A program made the translations under genes and the position numbers. A DNA stretch of 38,183 nucleotides from Gammaproteobacteria bacterium (GTDB lineage: Bacteria > Pseudomonadota > Gammaproteobacteria > HK1): NCBI GenBank assembly GCA_022826505.1, contig JAJDUQ010000001.1, forward strand, positions 1 to 38,183, written 5' to 3'. Within the stretch, counting starts at the first letter, position 1; the number at the start of each line of letters is the position of its first letter. A model generated the notes under the pieces. That model was not told the DNA's origin, searched no databases, and saw nothing but the letters and a program-made list of their open reading frames with translations. Positions 1-8,313 of this stretch are shown one piece after another.

Positions 1-432
1 ACGCCCCGCATCCTCCGCGCCAAGTCCAGCAACCCGCCAACAAGGGCGCACCGACATCCCCCACCTGCCAGCCGAAATTAACTGACGCCTCCACCGACCC
101 GCCGAGACCATACTGAAAAAGGACTTTTGAATAGGCCTGCTGTTGGCCCCGACTTCCGTGCCCGCGCCGGAGTCCATCGGTACAATGACACTCCCGAGCC
201 ACTCCGTGTTCGGCATCTTTGCCTCGGAGGCGGTACGCTCGCTCAGGTGTCGCGACACTCACGGCGTGCCGATCCTCGTGTCGAGCCCGGTGCCTACATC
301 CGGAGTCGCTCAGGTCGACAGACAGCGCGGAGGGGTCGGTCCACGATTCCGCGGGCCGGATCGCAACCCGACCCGGATCGGCGACGGTTGCGGTACGAGC
401 CGGCATGGCTACACAATTCGCGGCAGCAGGAG
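1..432. other. No supported gene at left edge
   Basis: I find no convincing gene here. A short open frame on the plus strand enters from the left edge and stops at the TGA at 83-85, so it could be the last codons of an upstream gene, but nothing in it is recognisable. A locally A-rich stretch near 112-130 could belong to a promoter; no clear -35/-10 pair is visible. Longer open frames across this part read as arginine- and proline-rich low-information sequence typical of non-coding GC-rich DNA. Confidence 0.4.
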
Positions 433-651
433 ATGTCCCAATTGGATGCCAAAACCACGACCATCACCGCCGCGCTGGCGCTCGCCGGTCTCCAGATTGG
501 GCTGTTCGCGTGGCTCAAGGCCGACATAGGCGCTCTGGACGCCCGCTTGGTCACGGTCGAACGCGAGGTCGCGTTCATACGTGGCCAGCTCTCCCAGGCA
601 CTGCCCGCCCCGACGCAATCGAAAGCTGCCGCAGGGGATGACTCGGCGTAG
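433..651 (+). CDS. Small single-pass membrane protein with coiled-coil tail
   Basis: This 72-residue protein has a short polar N-terminus (MSQLDAKTTT), one hydrophobic segment at about residues 11-28, then an amphipathic, coiled-coil-like stretch with heptad-spaced hydrophobics (IGALDARLVTVEREVAFIRG) and a polar Ala/Pro/Gln tail. The layout suggests an inner-membrane anchor with a coiled coil on one side. I chose the ATG at 433 because protein-like sequence starts there. AGGAG lies directly before it, unusually close, so a TTG at 442 is an alternative start. I do not recognise a named family. It resembles in general build, but not in order of parts, the DUF1640-like protein at the right end of the window. 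Function unknown. Confidence 0.55.
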   Translation: MSQLDAKTTTITAALALAGLQIGLFAWLKADIGALDARLVTVEREVAFIRGQLSQALPAPTQSKAAAGDDSA

Positions 652-740
652 ACGGGCGGCATCTTTCACGGTTGACGCAGAGCCGGACCCGTCCGCCGTT
701 CCGAAGGCGCCACAGGCGTTCCCGATTCGGCAACAGCCCT

Positions 741-1265
741 TCACTGCCGTACGTCTTCCGCCTTCTCGAACGCGAGAAGCCGGTTCAAGGCCAGCAGGGA
801 GTCCGGAGTGACGGGTGAAACGTCGCCGGCAGCGATCTCCTCGACGGTATGAAACGCCACGCTCTCCACCTCCTCGGCCTGGAGCGTGAACGGTCCTTCA
901 TGGACACAGGTGAACACGCGTCCGAAGCAGCGGTTTCCCTCGTCCTCGTAGTAGAAATCGAGCTTCGGCTCCAGATCCGTGTCCCGGATGCCGAGTTCCT
1001 CGTCCGCCTCGCGTTTCGCGTTCTCCTCGTACGACTCGCCGGCGGCGACGACGCCCCCCGCGGCAAGGTCGTAGTAGCCCGGGTACATGTCCTTGATCGC
1101 GGTGCGAAGCTGTACGAGCACGCGTCCCTGACGGTCGAAGACGAAGATGTAGGTCGTGCGGTGGCGCAGGTTCTCGCTGCGCACGCGATGGCGCGGCAGT
1201 TCGGCGACCGGACGGTTCGCTTCGTCGACCACCATGACGACTTCCTGACTGGACAGTGCGGGCAT
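741..1265 (-). CDS. NUDIX hydrolase (YfcD/Idi-like)
   Basis: A 174-residue cytoplasmic NUDIX hydrolase, expected to cleave nucleoside diphosphates linked to another moiety using Mg2+. The Nudix box is complete: G71, E77, R85-E86, E89-E90 and G92 match Gx5Ex7REUxEExGU. The N-terminal part (VVDEANRPVAELPRHRVR) and the HRTTYIFVF segment are typical of the YfcD and isopentenyl-diphosphate-isomerase-like branch, so the substrate cannot be assigned more closely. The start at 1265 is chosen because GAGGGGG lies seven bases upstream; an open frame extends to 1328 but lacks such a site, and an internal Met at residue 11 is less likely. It points away from the small gene on its left and lies downstream of the EamA gene on the same strand. 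Confidence 0.85.
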   Translation of the reverse strand: MPALSSQEVVMVVDEANRPVAELPRHRVRSENLRHRTTYIFVFDRQGRVLVQLRTAIKDMYPGYYDLAAGGVVAAGESYEENAKREADEELGIRDTDLEPKLDFYYEDEGNRCFGRVFTCVHEGPFTLQAEEVESVAFHTVEEIAAGDVSPVTPDSLLALNRLLAFEKAEDVRQ

Positions 1266-1378
1266 TGCAACGCCCCCTCGAATGGATGTCGGGGTCCCCC
1301 GACCAGGCAAAGGGTACTCCGATTCCACGGGGGCGGATCACGCGCGGGCCGCTGCATCCTCAGCCTCGCAACGCCACC

Positions 1379-1534
1379 CCCAAGCCCCGGCTCGTCGAGC
1401 GTGCGCATCACCCCATCCTCGAGGATGAAGTCACCGTCGGCCACGCGCTGTTTTGCCCGGCAAAGCGCGTCCGAGAGCGGCACACCGAGCTGCTTCGCCC
1501 AGAGATCGTGCAATCCGAGGTGCCGAGCGAGTGA
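1379..1534 (-). pseudogene. Possible remnant of an unknown coding sequence
   Basis: On the minus strand between the EamA and NUDIX genes, a stretch of about 52 codons reads like genuine protein (ARHLGLHDLWAKQLGVP ... DGDFILEDGVMRTL) with mostly G or C at third positions. Both sides of it in the same frame turn into low-information Arg/Pro/Ser-rich sequence. The open frame continues into the NUDIX gene in another phase, so this is not an intact gene. I do not recognise the family. It may be an internal fragment left by deletion, or a chance open frame. Confidence 0.25.
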
Positions 1535-1625
1535 CGGAGGTGCGGGTCGCGAATCGCACGGCAAGGAAGGCGCGGTCGATTCGCAAGCGGTGTAGAGTGT
1601 TCCCATCCGGGTTTCTTGCCGCAAG

Positions 1626-2501
1626 CTACCCGCGAATTCCGATCAGGGCGACGCACGGCACCACGATGAGCACCGCGAAGGCGACACGGCGGGTGATGGC
1701 ATCCTCGCGGAACACCACGGCGCCGAGCAGCAACGTGAACAGCGGAGAGCAGGCGACGATCGGGGCCACCACGATCAGCCGGCCGTGCATCAGAGCCATG
1801 TTGAGCACGAGAACCGACGTGCCGAAGATGGAGCCGGTGACCAGAAGCCACTTCACGCCTTCCGGTGCGACCGCCCTGAAGGCGGATTTCCCTGTTCGCA
1901 CCTGGTTTGCGAGCGCCAGCACGAAGGACACGCTGTAGGTGACGAGCGCGACGAAGAACGGACTCGGGATCTCCTCCAGGGCGATCTTCGAGAACGCATG
2001 CGAGAGACTGCGCACGAGCGCCGCCCCGATCGGCAGAAGGAGGGCGACGAGCGGCCATGTCCGAGAGGACGGTCCGCGCGACGAAATCAGGATCACGCCG
2101 GCCACGATCCCCACGGTGCCGGCCGCGACCTCCCAGGTCAGGGTCTCCGCGAGCAGCATGACACCCAGCGCGACCCCGAACAGCGGGGACGTCGCGGAGA
2201 GCGTCGCGCTGATCGTCGGCCCGAGAATCCGTGTGCCCGCCATGCCGAGGTTGGCCGACAGCAGCGGCCGGAAGCATCCGAGCACCACGAGCAGGGGCAG
2301 CACCGATGCCGTCCAGTACCAGGATTCCATGTAGAACGGCGCCGCGAGCCAGTAGAACGAGACGCTGATTCCGATCTGCCACAGCACCGCAGTCTGGGAA
2401 TCGACGAAGCGCAGGGCCAGGCGCGAGAACTGGTGGCCGAACGCGAAGAGGACCGCGGCGGTGAGCGAGAGCAGGACCGGAAAGGCGAATGCGTCTTGCA
2501 C
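1626..2501 (-). CDS. EamA/DMT-family transporter
   Basis: A 291-residue inner-membrane protein with about ten hydrophobic segments in two halves of five, the pattern of two EamA domains in drug/metabolite exporters. Recognisable features are the first-half end ATSPLFGVALGVMLLAETLT and the equivalent second-half element ACSPLFTLLLGAVVFREDAI; both follow the family pattern of a Ser/Pro helix leading to a Glu-containing segment. The substrate cannot be told from sequence; relatives export amino acids, purines or other small metabolites. The first codon is GTG at 2501; no Met lies nearby upstream and the ribosome-binding site is weak. It is a single gene, divergent from mtfA across an intergenic region of more than 400 bp. 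Confidence 0.85.
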   Translation of the reverse strand: MQDAFAFPVLLSLTAAVLFAFGHQFSRLALRFVDSQTAVLWQIGISVSFYWLAAPFYMESWYWTASVLPLLVVLGCFRPLLSANLGMAGTRILGPTISATLSATSPLFGVALGVMLLAETLTWEVAAGTVGIVAGVILISSRGPSSRTWPLVALLLPIGAALVRSLSHAFSKIALEEIPSPFFVALVTYSVSFVLALANQVRTGKSAFRAVAPEGVKWLLVTGSIFGTSVLVLNMALMHGRLIVVAPIVACSPLFTLLLGAVVFREDAITRRVAFAVLIVVPCVALIGIRG

Positions 2502-2978
2502 TGCCGGTCACGTCGCCTGCGTGCAGGGCGGGGCGCCCGCTGCGAGCCGTCGGCGCCCGGCGGGCAGGGCCGGAAACCGGCTTCGCCGGCGGTGTCCGGC
2601 GCGCCTCGCGTCGTGTCCGCGTCCGCGGTGCGGTCGCCGTCCCGGCGTCCTCGATGTGGTCAATTGTCGAAATCCCGTGGCGATCGCGAAAGCGCGAAGA
2701 GGGAACGAAGGATACGGGCCGGAATCCCGCATGTCGGATATCGTCCGCGCCCGGTCGGAGGGTGTTCCTCGCGGGGACCCGGTATTCTTGCGAAGTCCCG
2801 GCAGGGTCGTCCATGAGGCAGGGTTTCGAGGCCGGCCCGCAAGGACGGTGATCCAAGTCGAGTTGTCAGCCAAACCCTGGGGGGGAGCCTGCTCCTGCGG
2901 GATGGCGCGCTCGGCACGCGGCAAGGTAATTCTCGTCAGCGTCCCAAGGTGGCGGTCGGATTGAGCGAGAGCCTGAAG
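2502..2978. other. Divergent intergenic region between EamA gene and mtfA
   Basis: About 470 bp with no supported gene on either strand. It must carry the promoters of the leftward EamA gene and the rightward mtfA. A small inverted repeat (gccggaaaccggc, followed by more ccggc repeats) lies near 2569-2600. A slightly AT-richer patch is near 2658-2680. I cannot pick a reliable promoter. A GTG at 2949 could extend mtfA by ten residues. Confidence 0.4.
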
Positions 2979-3740
2979 ATGTTCCGATTCCTGAAGCCGC
3001 AACGGTCCGCGGTCAGCGACGAGGTGTGGCTGCCGATTCGGCGGTCGCTGCCAATCGTGGCCACCCTTTCCGAGTCCGACGCCGAGAAGCTGCGAGGACT
3101 CACCGACTCCTTCCTGCGCACCAAGTCGCTCGAAGGAGCGGGAGGCTTCGAGCTCGACGAGGAGTCGCGTGTGGTCGTGGCGGCGCAGGCGTGCGTTCCC
3201 ATACTGGAGCTCGGCATGGAGGCGTACACCGGCTGGCGCTCGGTCATCGTCTATCCCGGCGGGTTCGTCTCGCGTGGCACGTCGGTGGACGAGATGGGGG
3301 TCGAGCACGAGTGGGAGGAGCCGCGCAGCGGCGAGTCCTGGTTCCAGGGGCCGGTGGTCCTTTCCTGGGAGGATGTCGCGGCCTCGGGCCGGCTCGATGG
3401 CTACAACGTCGTCATTCACGAGATGGCGCACAAGCTCGACATGCTCAACGGCGACGCAAACGGCTTTCCGCCGCTGCACGCGGAGATGGACGGGGCGAGG
3501 TGGTACCGGGTGTTCAGCGAGGCATTCGAACACCTGTGCGTGCGGGTCGAAGCCGGCGAGGAGACCGACATCGACGACTACGCCACGGAGGGCCCGGACG
3601 AATTCTTCGCCGTGATCAGCGAGTATTTCTTCGAGCTGCCCGAGGTGCTCGATGAATGCTATCCGAAGGTCTACGCGGAGCTGCGCGCCTTCTACCGGCA
3701 GGATCCGATGGAGCGCATCGCCGCGGCGTACGGTCGATAG
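2979..3740 (+). CDS. mtfA: MtfA zinc metallopeptidase
   Basis: A 253-residue cytoplasmic zinc peptidase of the MtfA (Mlc titration factor A) family. In E. coli, MtfA binds the glucose repressor Mlc and has aminopeptidase activity. The HExxH motif is at residues 147-151 (HEMAHKLD), close to the E. coli position. The downstream PDEFFAVISEYFF segment, which supplies the third zinc ligand in the family, is present. Length matches E. coli MtfA (265). I prefer the ATG at 2979 (MFRFLKPQ), which matches the usual MtfW-like basic start of homologues; the GTG at 2949 has no ribosome-binding site. It is convergent with phoU, 21 bp apart, and stands alone. No Mlc gene is visible in the window. Confidence 0.88.
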   Translation: MFRFLKPQRSAVSDEVWLPIRRSLPIVATLSESDAEKLRGLTDSFLRTKSLEGAGGFELDEESRVVVAAQACVPILELGMEAYTGWRSVIVYPGGFVSRGTSVDEMGVEHEWEEPRSGESWFQGPVVLSWEDVAASGRLDGYNVVIHEMAHKLDMLNGDANGFPPLHAEMDGARWYRVFSEAFEHLCVRVEAGEETDIDDYATEGPDEFFAVISEYFFELPEVLDECYPKVYAELRAFYRQDPMERIAAAYGR

Positions 3741-3761
3741 ACGTGTCGATCGACGAGCGTC

Positions 3762-4478
3762 TCAGCGGTCGAACTCTTCAGTATCGATCGACTCGGGGCT
3801 GACGTGCCTCACGTCCTTCCCTTTCACCAGGAAGATGACGTACTCCGCGATGTTCTTGGAGTGGTCGCCGATGCGCTCGAGCGACTTGACGATGAAGGTT
3901 GCGTCGATGATGTGACCGACGTTTCGGGCGTCCTCCATGATGTACGTGGACAGGCGGCGCAGCGCGGCCTGGAACTCGCTGTCGAGCTCGGTGTCGCCGC
4001 GCGCGACCCGGATGGCCTGGTCGACGTCGAGCCTGGCGAGGGCGTCGAGCACGTCGTGCAGCATCCGCGAGGCCAGCGTCGACATGCGGAACGCATCGTC
4101 GAGCAGGACGGCATCCGGCGGAGCGCTGTCCGAATCGTAGATGTCGATGGTCATGCGCGCGATGCGTTCGGCTTCGTCGCCGATGCGCTCCAGGTCCGTC
4201 ACCGTCTTGCCGAGCGAGAGGATCATGCGCAGGTCCTTGGCCACGGGCTGGCGGAGCGCGAGGAGGTTGACGATCTGCTCGTCGGCCTGGACGTCGAGGA
4301 AGTTGACCACATGGTCACGCGCGACCACCTGGCGCGCGGCCTCGACATCCGCATCGCGCAGCGCCGTCATCGCCTTCGCGATCTGATCCTCCACCAGGCC
4401 GCCCATGCGCAGCACGATGTTGTTCAGATTCGCGAGCTCCTGGTCGAAGCGTTTGAATGTGTGCTGCTCGGCCGTCAT
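3762..4478 (-). CDS. phoU: Phosphate signalling protein PhoU
   Basis: A 238-residue all-helical cytoplasmic protein that links the Pst transporter to the PhoR/PhoB two-component system and holds the Pho regulon off when phosphate is plentiful. Two tandem three-helix PhoU repeats are visible, each with the conserved metal-binding E/DxxxD signature: DLERIGDEAERIA in the first half and SLERIGDHSKNIAEYV in the second. Length is normal (E. coli 241). It is the last gene of the leftward pst operon, 37 bp after pstB, the usual place for phoU. The C-terminal tail (KGKDVRHVSPESIDTEEFDR) is acidic and typical of proteobacterial PhoU. Neither phoB nor phoR is in the window. Confidence 0.96.
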   Translation of the reverse strand: MTAEQHTFKRFDQELANLNNIVLRMGGLVEDQIAKAMTALRDADVEAARQVVARDHVVNFLDVQADEQIVNLLALRQPVAKDLRMILSLGKTVTDLERIGDEAERIARMTIDIYDSDSAPPDAVLLDDAFRMSTLASRMLHDVLDALARLDVDQAIRVARGDTELDSEFQAALRRLSTYIMEDARNVGHIIDATFIVKSLERIGDHSKNIAEYVIFLVKGKDVRHVSPESIDTEEFDR

Positions 4479-4515
4479 CGGATGCGGTTCCGTACAGCGC
4501 CGATTCGGCTCGCGT

Positions 4516-5394
4516 TCAGCCGAATCGACCGGTGATGTAGTCCTCGGTCAGCTTGTGACGGGGATTGGTGAAGATGTGGTTCGTCTCCCCGACCTCGATG
4601 AGCCGGCCGAGATGGAAGTACGCGGTGCGCTGCGAGACCCGGGCCGCCTGCTGCATCGAGTGGGTCACGATGACGATGGTGTAGTTCTCGCGAAGCTCGT
4701 CGATGAGCTCCTCGATGCGTGCGGTGGCGATGGGGTCGAGGGCCGAGCAGGGCTCGTCCATCAGAATCACCTCGGGGCTGACCGCGATGGCCCGCGCGAT
4801 GCACAGGCGCTGCTGCTGGCCCCCCGACAGTCCGGTGCCAGGCTGCTCGAGGCGGTCCTTGACCTCGTCCCACAGACCCGCCTTCTCCAGGCTGCCCTCC
4901 ACGATTGCATCGGTCTCGCGCTTGCCGTCGACCAGTCCGTGAATCCTCGGCCCGTACGCGACGTTGTCGTAGATCGGCTTCGGAAACGGGTTGGGCTTCT
5001 GGAACACCATGCCGACGCGGGCGCGAAGCTGCACCACGTCGAGACGGGGGTCGTGGATGTCCTCTCCGTCGAGCTTGATGCTGCCCGAGACGCGGCAGAT
5101 GTCGACCGTATCGTTCATCCGATTGAGACAGCGCAGGAAGGTCGACTTGCCGCAGCCCGAGGGACCGATCATCGCCAGGACCTCGTGGTTGCCGATGTCG
5201 AGGTTGACGTGCTCGATCCCCATCTTGTCGCCGTACATGACAGCGACGTTGCGCGACGTCATGCGCGGGTTGTCCACGGTGACCTCGCCGACCGTCTCGA
5301 TGTCGTCCGGCACCGGTTCGGTCGGCACGGCCGGTGCGGTCGCCGGCAACGGGGCTGGTGTCGAGATGGACATCTGCTCAGCGGATACACTCAT
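4516..5394 (-). CDS. pstB: Phosphate ABC transporter ATP-binding protein PstB
   Basis: The 292-residue ATPase of the high-affinity phosphate importer, peripheral to the inner membrane, works with PstA and PstC. Walker A (GPSGCGKST) is at residues 77-85, followed by the LSGGQQQRL signature, Walker B ([12 protein letters not shown]) and the switch His in [23 protein letters not shown] is the PstB-specific Q-loop neighbourhood. It is about 35 residues longer than E. coli PstB because of a Pro/Ala/Thr/Glu-rich N-terminal extension of unknown role. The start at 5394 is set by GGAGGAG six bases upstream; an in-frame upstream Met at 5454 lacks such a site. It lies between pstA and phoU. Confidence 0.96.
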   Translation of the reverse strand: MSVSAEQMSISTPAPLPATAPAVPTEPVPDDIETVGEVTVDNPRMTSRNVAVMYGDKMGIEHVNLDIGNHEVLAMIGPSGCGKSTFLRCLNRMNDTVDICRVSGSIKLDGEDIHDPRLDVVQLRARVGMVFQKPNPFPKPIYDNVAYGPRIHGLVDGKRETDAIVEGSLEKAGLWDEVKDRLEQPGTGLSGGQQQRLCIARAIAVSPEVILMDEPCSALDPIATARIEELIDELRENYTIVIVTHSMQQAARVSQRTAYFHLGRLIEVGETNHIFTNPRHKLTEDYITGRFG

Positions 5395-5482
5395 TTCCGA
5401 CTCCTCCAGTTGCTGGACCGGCCGGGCTCGCCGGGACGCAACCCGACGGCTCACCGGCTGGTACGATCTCGCGCATCTCCGG

Positions 5483-6769
5483 TTACCACCTCCGCTCGAA
5501 GCGCCGGCGCAGGATGACGGCGAGGGCGTTCATGGTGATGAGAAATGCGAGCAGCACCATGATTGCGGCGGAAGTGCGCTCGACGAATGCCCGCTCCGGG
5601 CTGTCCGCCCACAGGAAGATCTGCACCGGCAGCACCGTGGACGGATCGAGCGGCCCGCCGGGAATGTCCACGATGAACGCCACCATGCCGATCATCAGCA
5701 GCGGTGCCGATTCGCCGAGCGCCTGGGCCATGCCGATAATCGTTCCGGTGAGCATCCCGGGCAACGCGAGCGGCAGGACGTGGTGGGTGATCGTCTGCAT
5801 CTTCGACGCACCCATCCCGAGCGCCGCCTCGCGAATGGACGGCGGGACGGACTTCAGGGCGGCGCGGCTCGCGATGATGATGGTGGGCAGGGTCATCAGG
5901 GTCAGGACGAGCCCGCCGACCAGGGGCGCGGAGCGCGGCAGGCCGAAGAAGTTGATGAACACCGCGAGGCCGAGCAGCCCGAAGATGATGGAGGGCACCG
6001 CGGCGAGGTTGTTGATGTTCACCTCGATGAGGTCGGTCAGCCGGTTGGTGGGAGCGAACTCCTCGAGGTAGACGGCGGCCGCGACACCGATGGGGAACGA
6101 CAGCGCCAGGGTGACGAGCAGGGTGTAGAACGAGCCGACCGCGGCGCCCCGGATGCCGGCGAGCTCCGGCTCGCGGGAGTCGCCGGCGGTGAAGAACGTG
6201 GTGTTGAACCGCTTCTCGATTCGGCCGGCCTCCTCGAGCGACGTGATCCACGCAATCTGGTGGTCCTTGACGCGCCGTTCCGTTTCCGGTGCGTTGCGGT
6301 CGATGTGCCCCTTGATCAGCATGTCGATGTCGTCGTCGGCCGGTACCCACACGCGCTGGGTCCGACCGATGATTCCGGGATCCGCGATCACGCGTTCGCG
6401 CAGCATGAAGCTCGCGCCCGAGCTCACGATTCCGTAGAGGGCGCGCCTGGCCTTGCGGCCCTTCACGTCCGGGAACATGTCCCGCATCGTCTTCTTGACC
6501 AGGCCGGAGTAGTTCGCGGCCGAAACGGCCGCGGCGTCCCGGGCCTCTCCGAGCCCGAGCACTTCCGGATCGTAGGTGACCTCCAGCTCGATGAAGGTCT
6601 GCTGAAACGCGGTGTACCCGTTGCCGACGATGCTCGTGAACAGGGTCGCGAGGGCGGCAACCGCCAGCGTGATCGCGACAATCCCGTACGCTCGGAAACG
6701 GTGCTCGGCGGCCCTGCGCTTTCGAAGCCGCCGGGCCATCGCTTCGGTGGTGTGAACGCTCGTGCTCAT
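5483..6769 (-). CDS. pstA: Phosphate ABC transporter permease PstA
   Basis: A 428-residue inner-membrane permease subunit, clearly longer than E. coli PstA (296). After a basic N-terminus comes one membrane helix (about residues 27-48), then roughly 165 residues of soluble sequence that should lie in the periplasm (the DUF3333-type insertion seen in many marine proteobacteria), then the permease domain from about residue 210 with five or six helices. The coupling loop that contacts PstB is visible ([21 protein letters not shown]), as is the [10 protein letters not shown] segment. Its start is 28 bp after pstC; the ribosome-binding site is weak, and Met11 is an alternative start. A gap of 88 bp separates it from pstB. 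Confidence 0.95.
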   Translation of the reverse strand: MSTSVHTTEAMARRLRKRRAAEHRFRAYGIVAITLAVAALATLFTSIVGNGYTAFQQTFIELEVTYDPEVLGLGEARDAAAVSAANYSGLVKKTMRDMFPDVKGRKARRALYGIVSSGASFMLRERVIADPGIIGRTQRVWVPADDDIDMLIKGHIDRNAPETERRVKDHQIAWITSLEEAGRIEKRFNTTFFTAGDSREPELAGIRGAAVGSFYTLLVTLALSFPIGVAAAVYLEEFAPTNRLTDLIEVNINNLAAVPSIIFGLLGLAVFINFFGLPRSAPLVGGLVLTLMTLPTIIIASRAALKSVPPSIREAALGMGASKMQTITHHVLPLALPGMLTGTIIGMAQALGESAPLLMIGMVAFIVDIPGGPLDPSTVLPVQIFLWADSPERAFVERTSAAIMVLLAFLITMNALAVILRRRFERRW

Positions 6770-6797
6770 CGGTTGCGACCGTGGTGGCTGCGGTTCG

Positions 6798-8186
6798 TCA
6801 TTCGTACTGCTCCCGGTACTTCCTCACCACCTGCAACGCGATGACGTTGAGGCACAGCGTGACGGTGAACAGGACGAGCCCGAGCGCGAAGGCGGCGAGC
6901 GTCTTCGGGCTGTCGAACTCCTGATCCCCGACCAGCAGGGTGACGATCTGCACGGTCACCGTGGTCACCGCCTGGAGGGGGTTGGCAGTGAGGTTCGCGG
7001 CAAGGCCGGCCGCCATCACCACGATCATCGTCTCGCCGATGGCGCGCGAGATCGCCAGCAGCAGCCCCCCCACGATGCCCGGCAGCGCGGCGGGCAGGAT
7101 GACCTGCCGGACCGTCTCCGAGCGGGTGGCGCCGAGTCCGTACGACCCGTCGCGAAGTGTCTGGGGCACCGCGTTGATGACGTCGTCGGACAGCGACGAG
7201 ACGAAGGGAATGATCATCACCCCCATGACGAGGCCGGCTGCCAGCGCGCTCTCGCTCGCCACGTCCAGTGCGATGATCGAGCCGGTGTCCCTGATCACCG
7301 GGGCCACGATGAGGGCTGCGAAGAAGCCGTACACCACGGTCGGCACCCCGGCGAGGATCTCCAGGGTCGGCTTCGCGACCGCACGGAACGCGGGGGACGC
7401 GTACTCGGCGAGATAGATGGCCGCGAACAGGCCGATGGGCGCCGCGACCGTCATCGCGATGAACGAGATGAGCAGGGTGCCGGCGAACAGCGGAATGGCG
7501 CCGAACGCGCCGGAGGAGCCCACCTGATCCTCCCGGATCGCCATCTGGGGACTCCAGTCGAGGCCGAACAGGAAGTCCGTGACACCGACGTGGCCGAAGA
7601 AGCGAATCGCCTCGAACAGCACCGAGAGCACGATGCCGAGGGTGGTGAAGATCGCGATGGTCGAGCTCGCGATCAGCAGGGCTCGGATGATCCGCTCGAC
7701 CTGATTGCGCGCCCGCAGGGCCGGCGATACCCGGCGCCACGCCAGCCCGAGCCCTGCGATGGCAACCGCAAGCACCACCACCGTCGACGCGGCGGCGCTC
7801 GTGCGCTGCAGGTCCAGGTACCGGTCGGCCGCCGCGCGCATCTCGGGGCTGACCTCTCCGGAGACGATGTTGCTTTCGGCGAGGTTGCGAATGTCGTTGA
7901 CGACGAGGTTCAGCCGCTCGGGCGGCAGCGAACGGGTGGCCTCATGCAGACTCGACACGACGAGGCTCTCGACGATCGTCGGCTCGAACGACATCCACAG
8001 GCCGAAAACGATGACCGCCGGGAGTCCGCACCACAATGCGGTGAGGCCTCCGTAGTAGCTCGGCAGCGAGTGCAGGTTGCGCGTGCCGCCGACGGAGGAG
8101 GAGACGGAGAACGCACGCCGCCGACCAAGATGGAACGCCGCCGCGGCAAGCGCGAGAAGCACGATGACCAGGACCATGGCGGACAT
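6798..8186 (-). CDS. pstC: Phosphate ABC transporter permease PstC
   Basis: A 462-residue inner-membrane permease, partner of PstA and longer than E. coli PstC (319). The N-terminus is a membrane helix (VLVIVLLALAAAAFHLG), then a second helix near residue 50 and a soluble, presumably periplasmic, stretch of roughly 75 residues. The transport domain occupies the last 300 residues and contains the coupling loop RDGSYGLGATRSETVRQVILP and the GETMIVVMAAG segment. The enlarged extracytoplasmic part matches the enlarged PstA, so the two probably form one surface. Start ATG at 8186 has no strong ribosome-binding site. It is separated from pstS by 127 bp containing a strong stem-loop. Confidence 0.95.
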   Translation of the reverse strand: MSAMVLVIVLLALAAAAFHLGRRRAFSVSSSVGGTRNLHSLPSYYGGLTALWCGLPAVIVFGLWMSFEPTIVESLVVSSLHEATRSLPPERLNLVVNDIRNLAESNIVSGEVSPEMRAAADRYLDLQRTSAAASTVVVLAVAIAGLGLAWRRVSPALRARNQVERIIRALLIASSTIAIFTTLGIVLSVLFEAIRFFGHVGVTDFLFGLDWSPQMAIREDQVGSSGAFGAIPLFAGTLLISFIAMTVAAPIGLFAAIYLAEYASPAFRAVAKPTLEILAGVPTVVYGFFAALIVAPVIRDTGSIIALDVASESALAAGLVMGVMIIPFVSSLSDDVINAVPQTLRDGSYGLGATRSETVRQVILPAALPGIVGGLLLAISRAIGETMIVVMAAGLAANLTANPLQAVTTVTVQIVTLLVGDQEFDSPKTLAAFALGLVLFTVTLCLNVIALQVVRKYREQYE

Positions 8187-8211
8187 GGATTCAGGAGCTC
8201 ACATGTGGGAC

Positions 8212-8252
8212 TGCAACCCGGCACCGGCCAGGACGGCCGGTGCCGGGTTGCA
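8212..8252 (-). terminator. Perfect 18-bp stem-loop between pstS and pstC
   Basis: Arms tgcaacccggcaccggcc (8212-8229) and ggccggtgccgggttgca (8235-8252) pair without mismatch around a 5-nt loop. On the transcribed strand it begins 61 nt after the pstS stop and ends 25 nt before the pstC start. No T-run follows it, so it is not a classic complete terminator. In pst operons such structures commonly cause partial termination or protect the 3' end of pstS mRNA, giving much more binding protein than permease; that role is inferred here. Confidence 0.7.
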
Positions 8253-8313
8253 TATGCCGCGGGGGCTCATTCTTCGGCGTGGCGCCCGTGGCCGCATACC
8301 TCGGACGCGGTCC

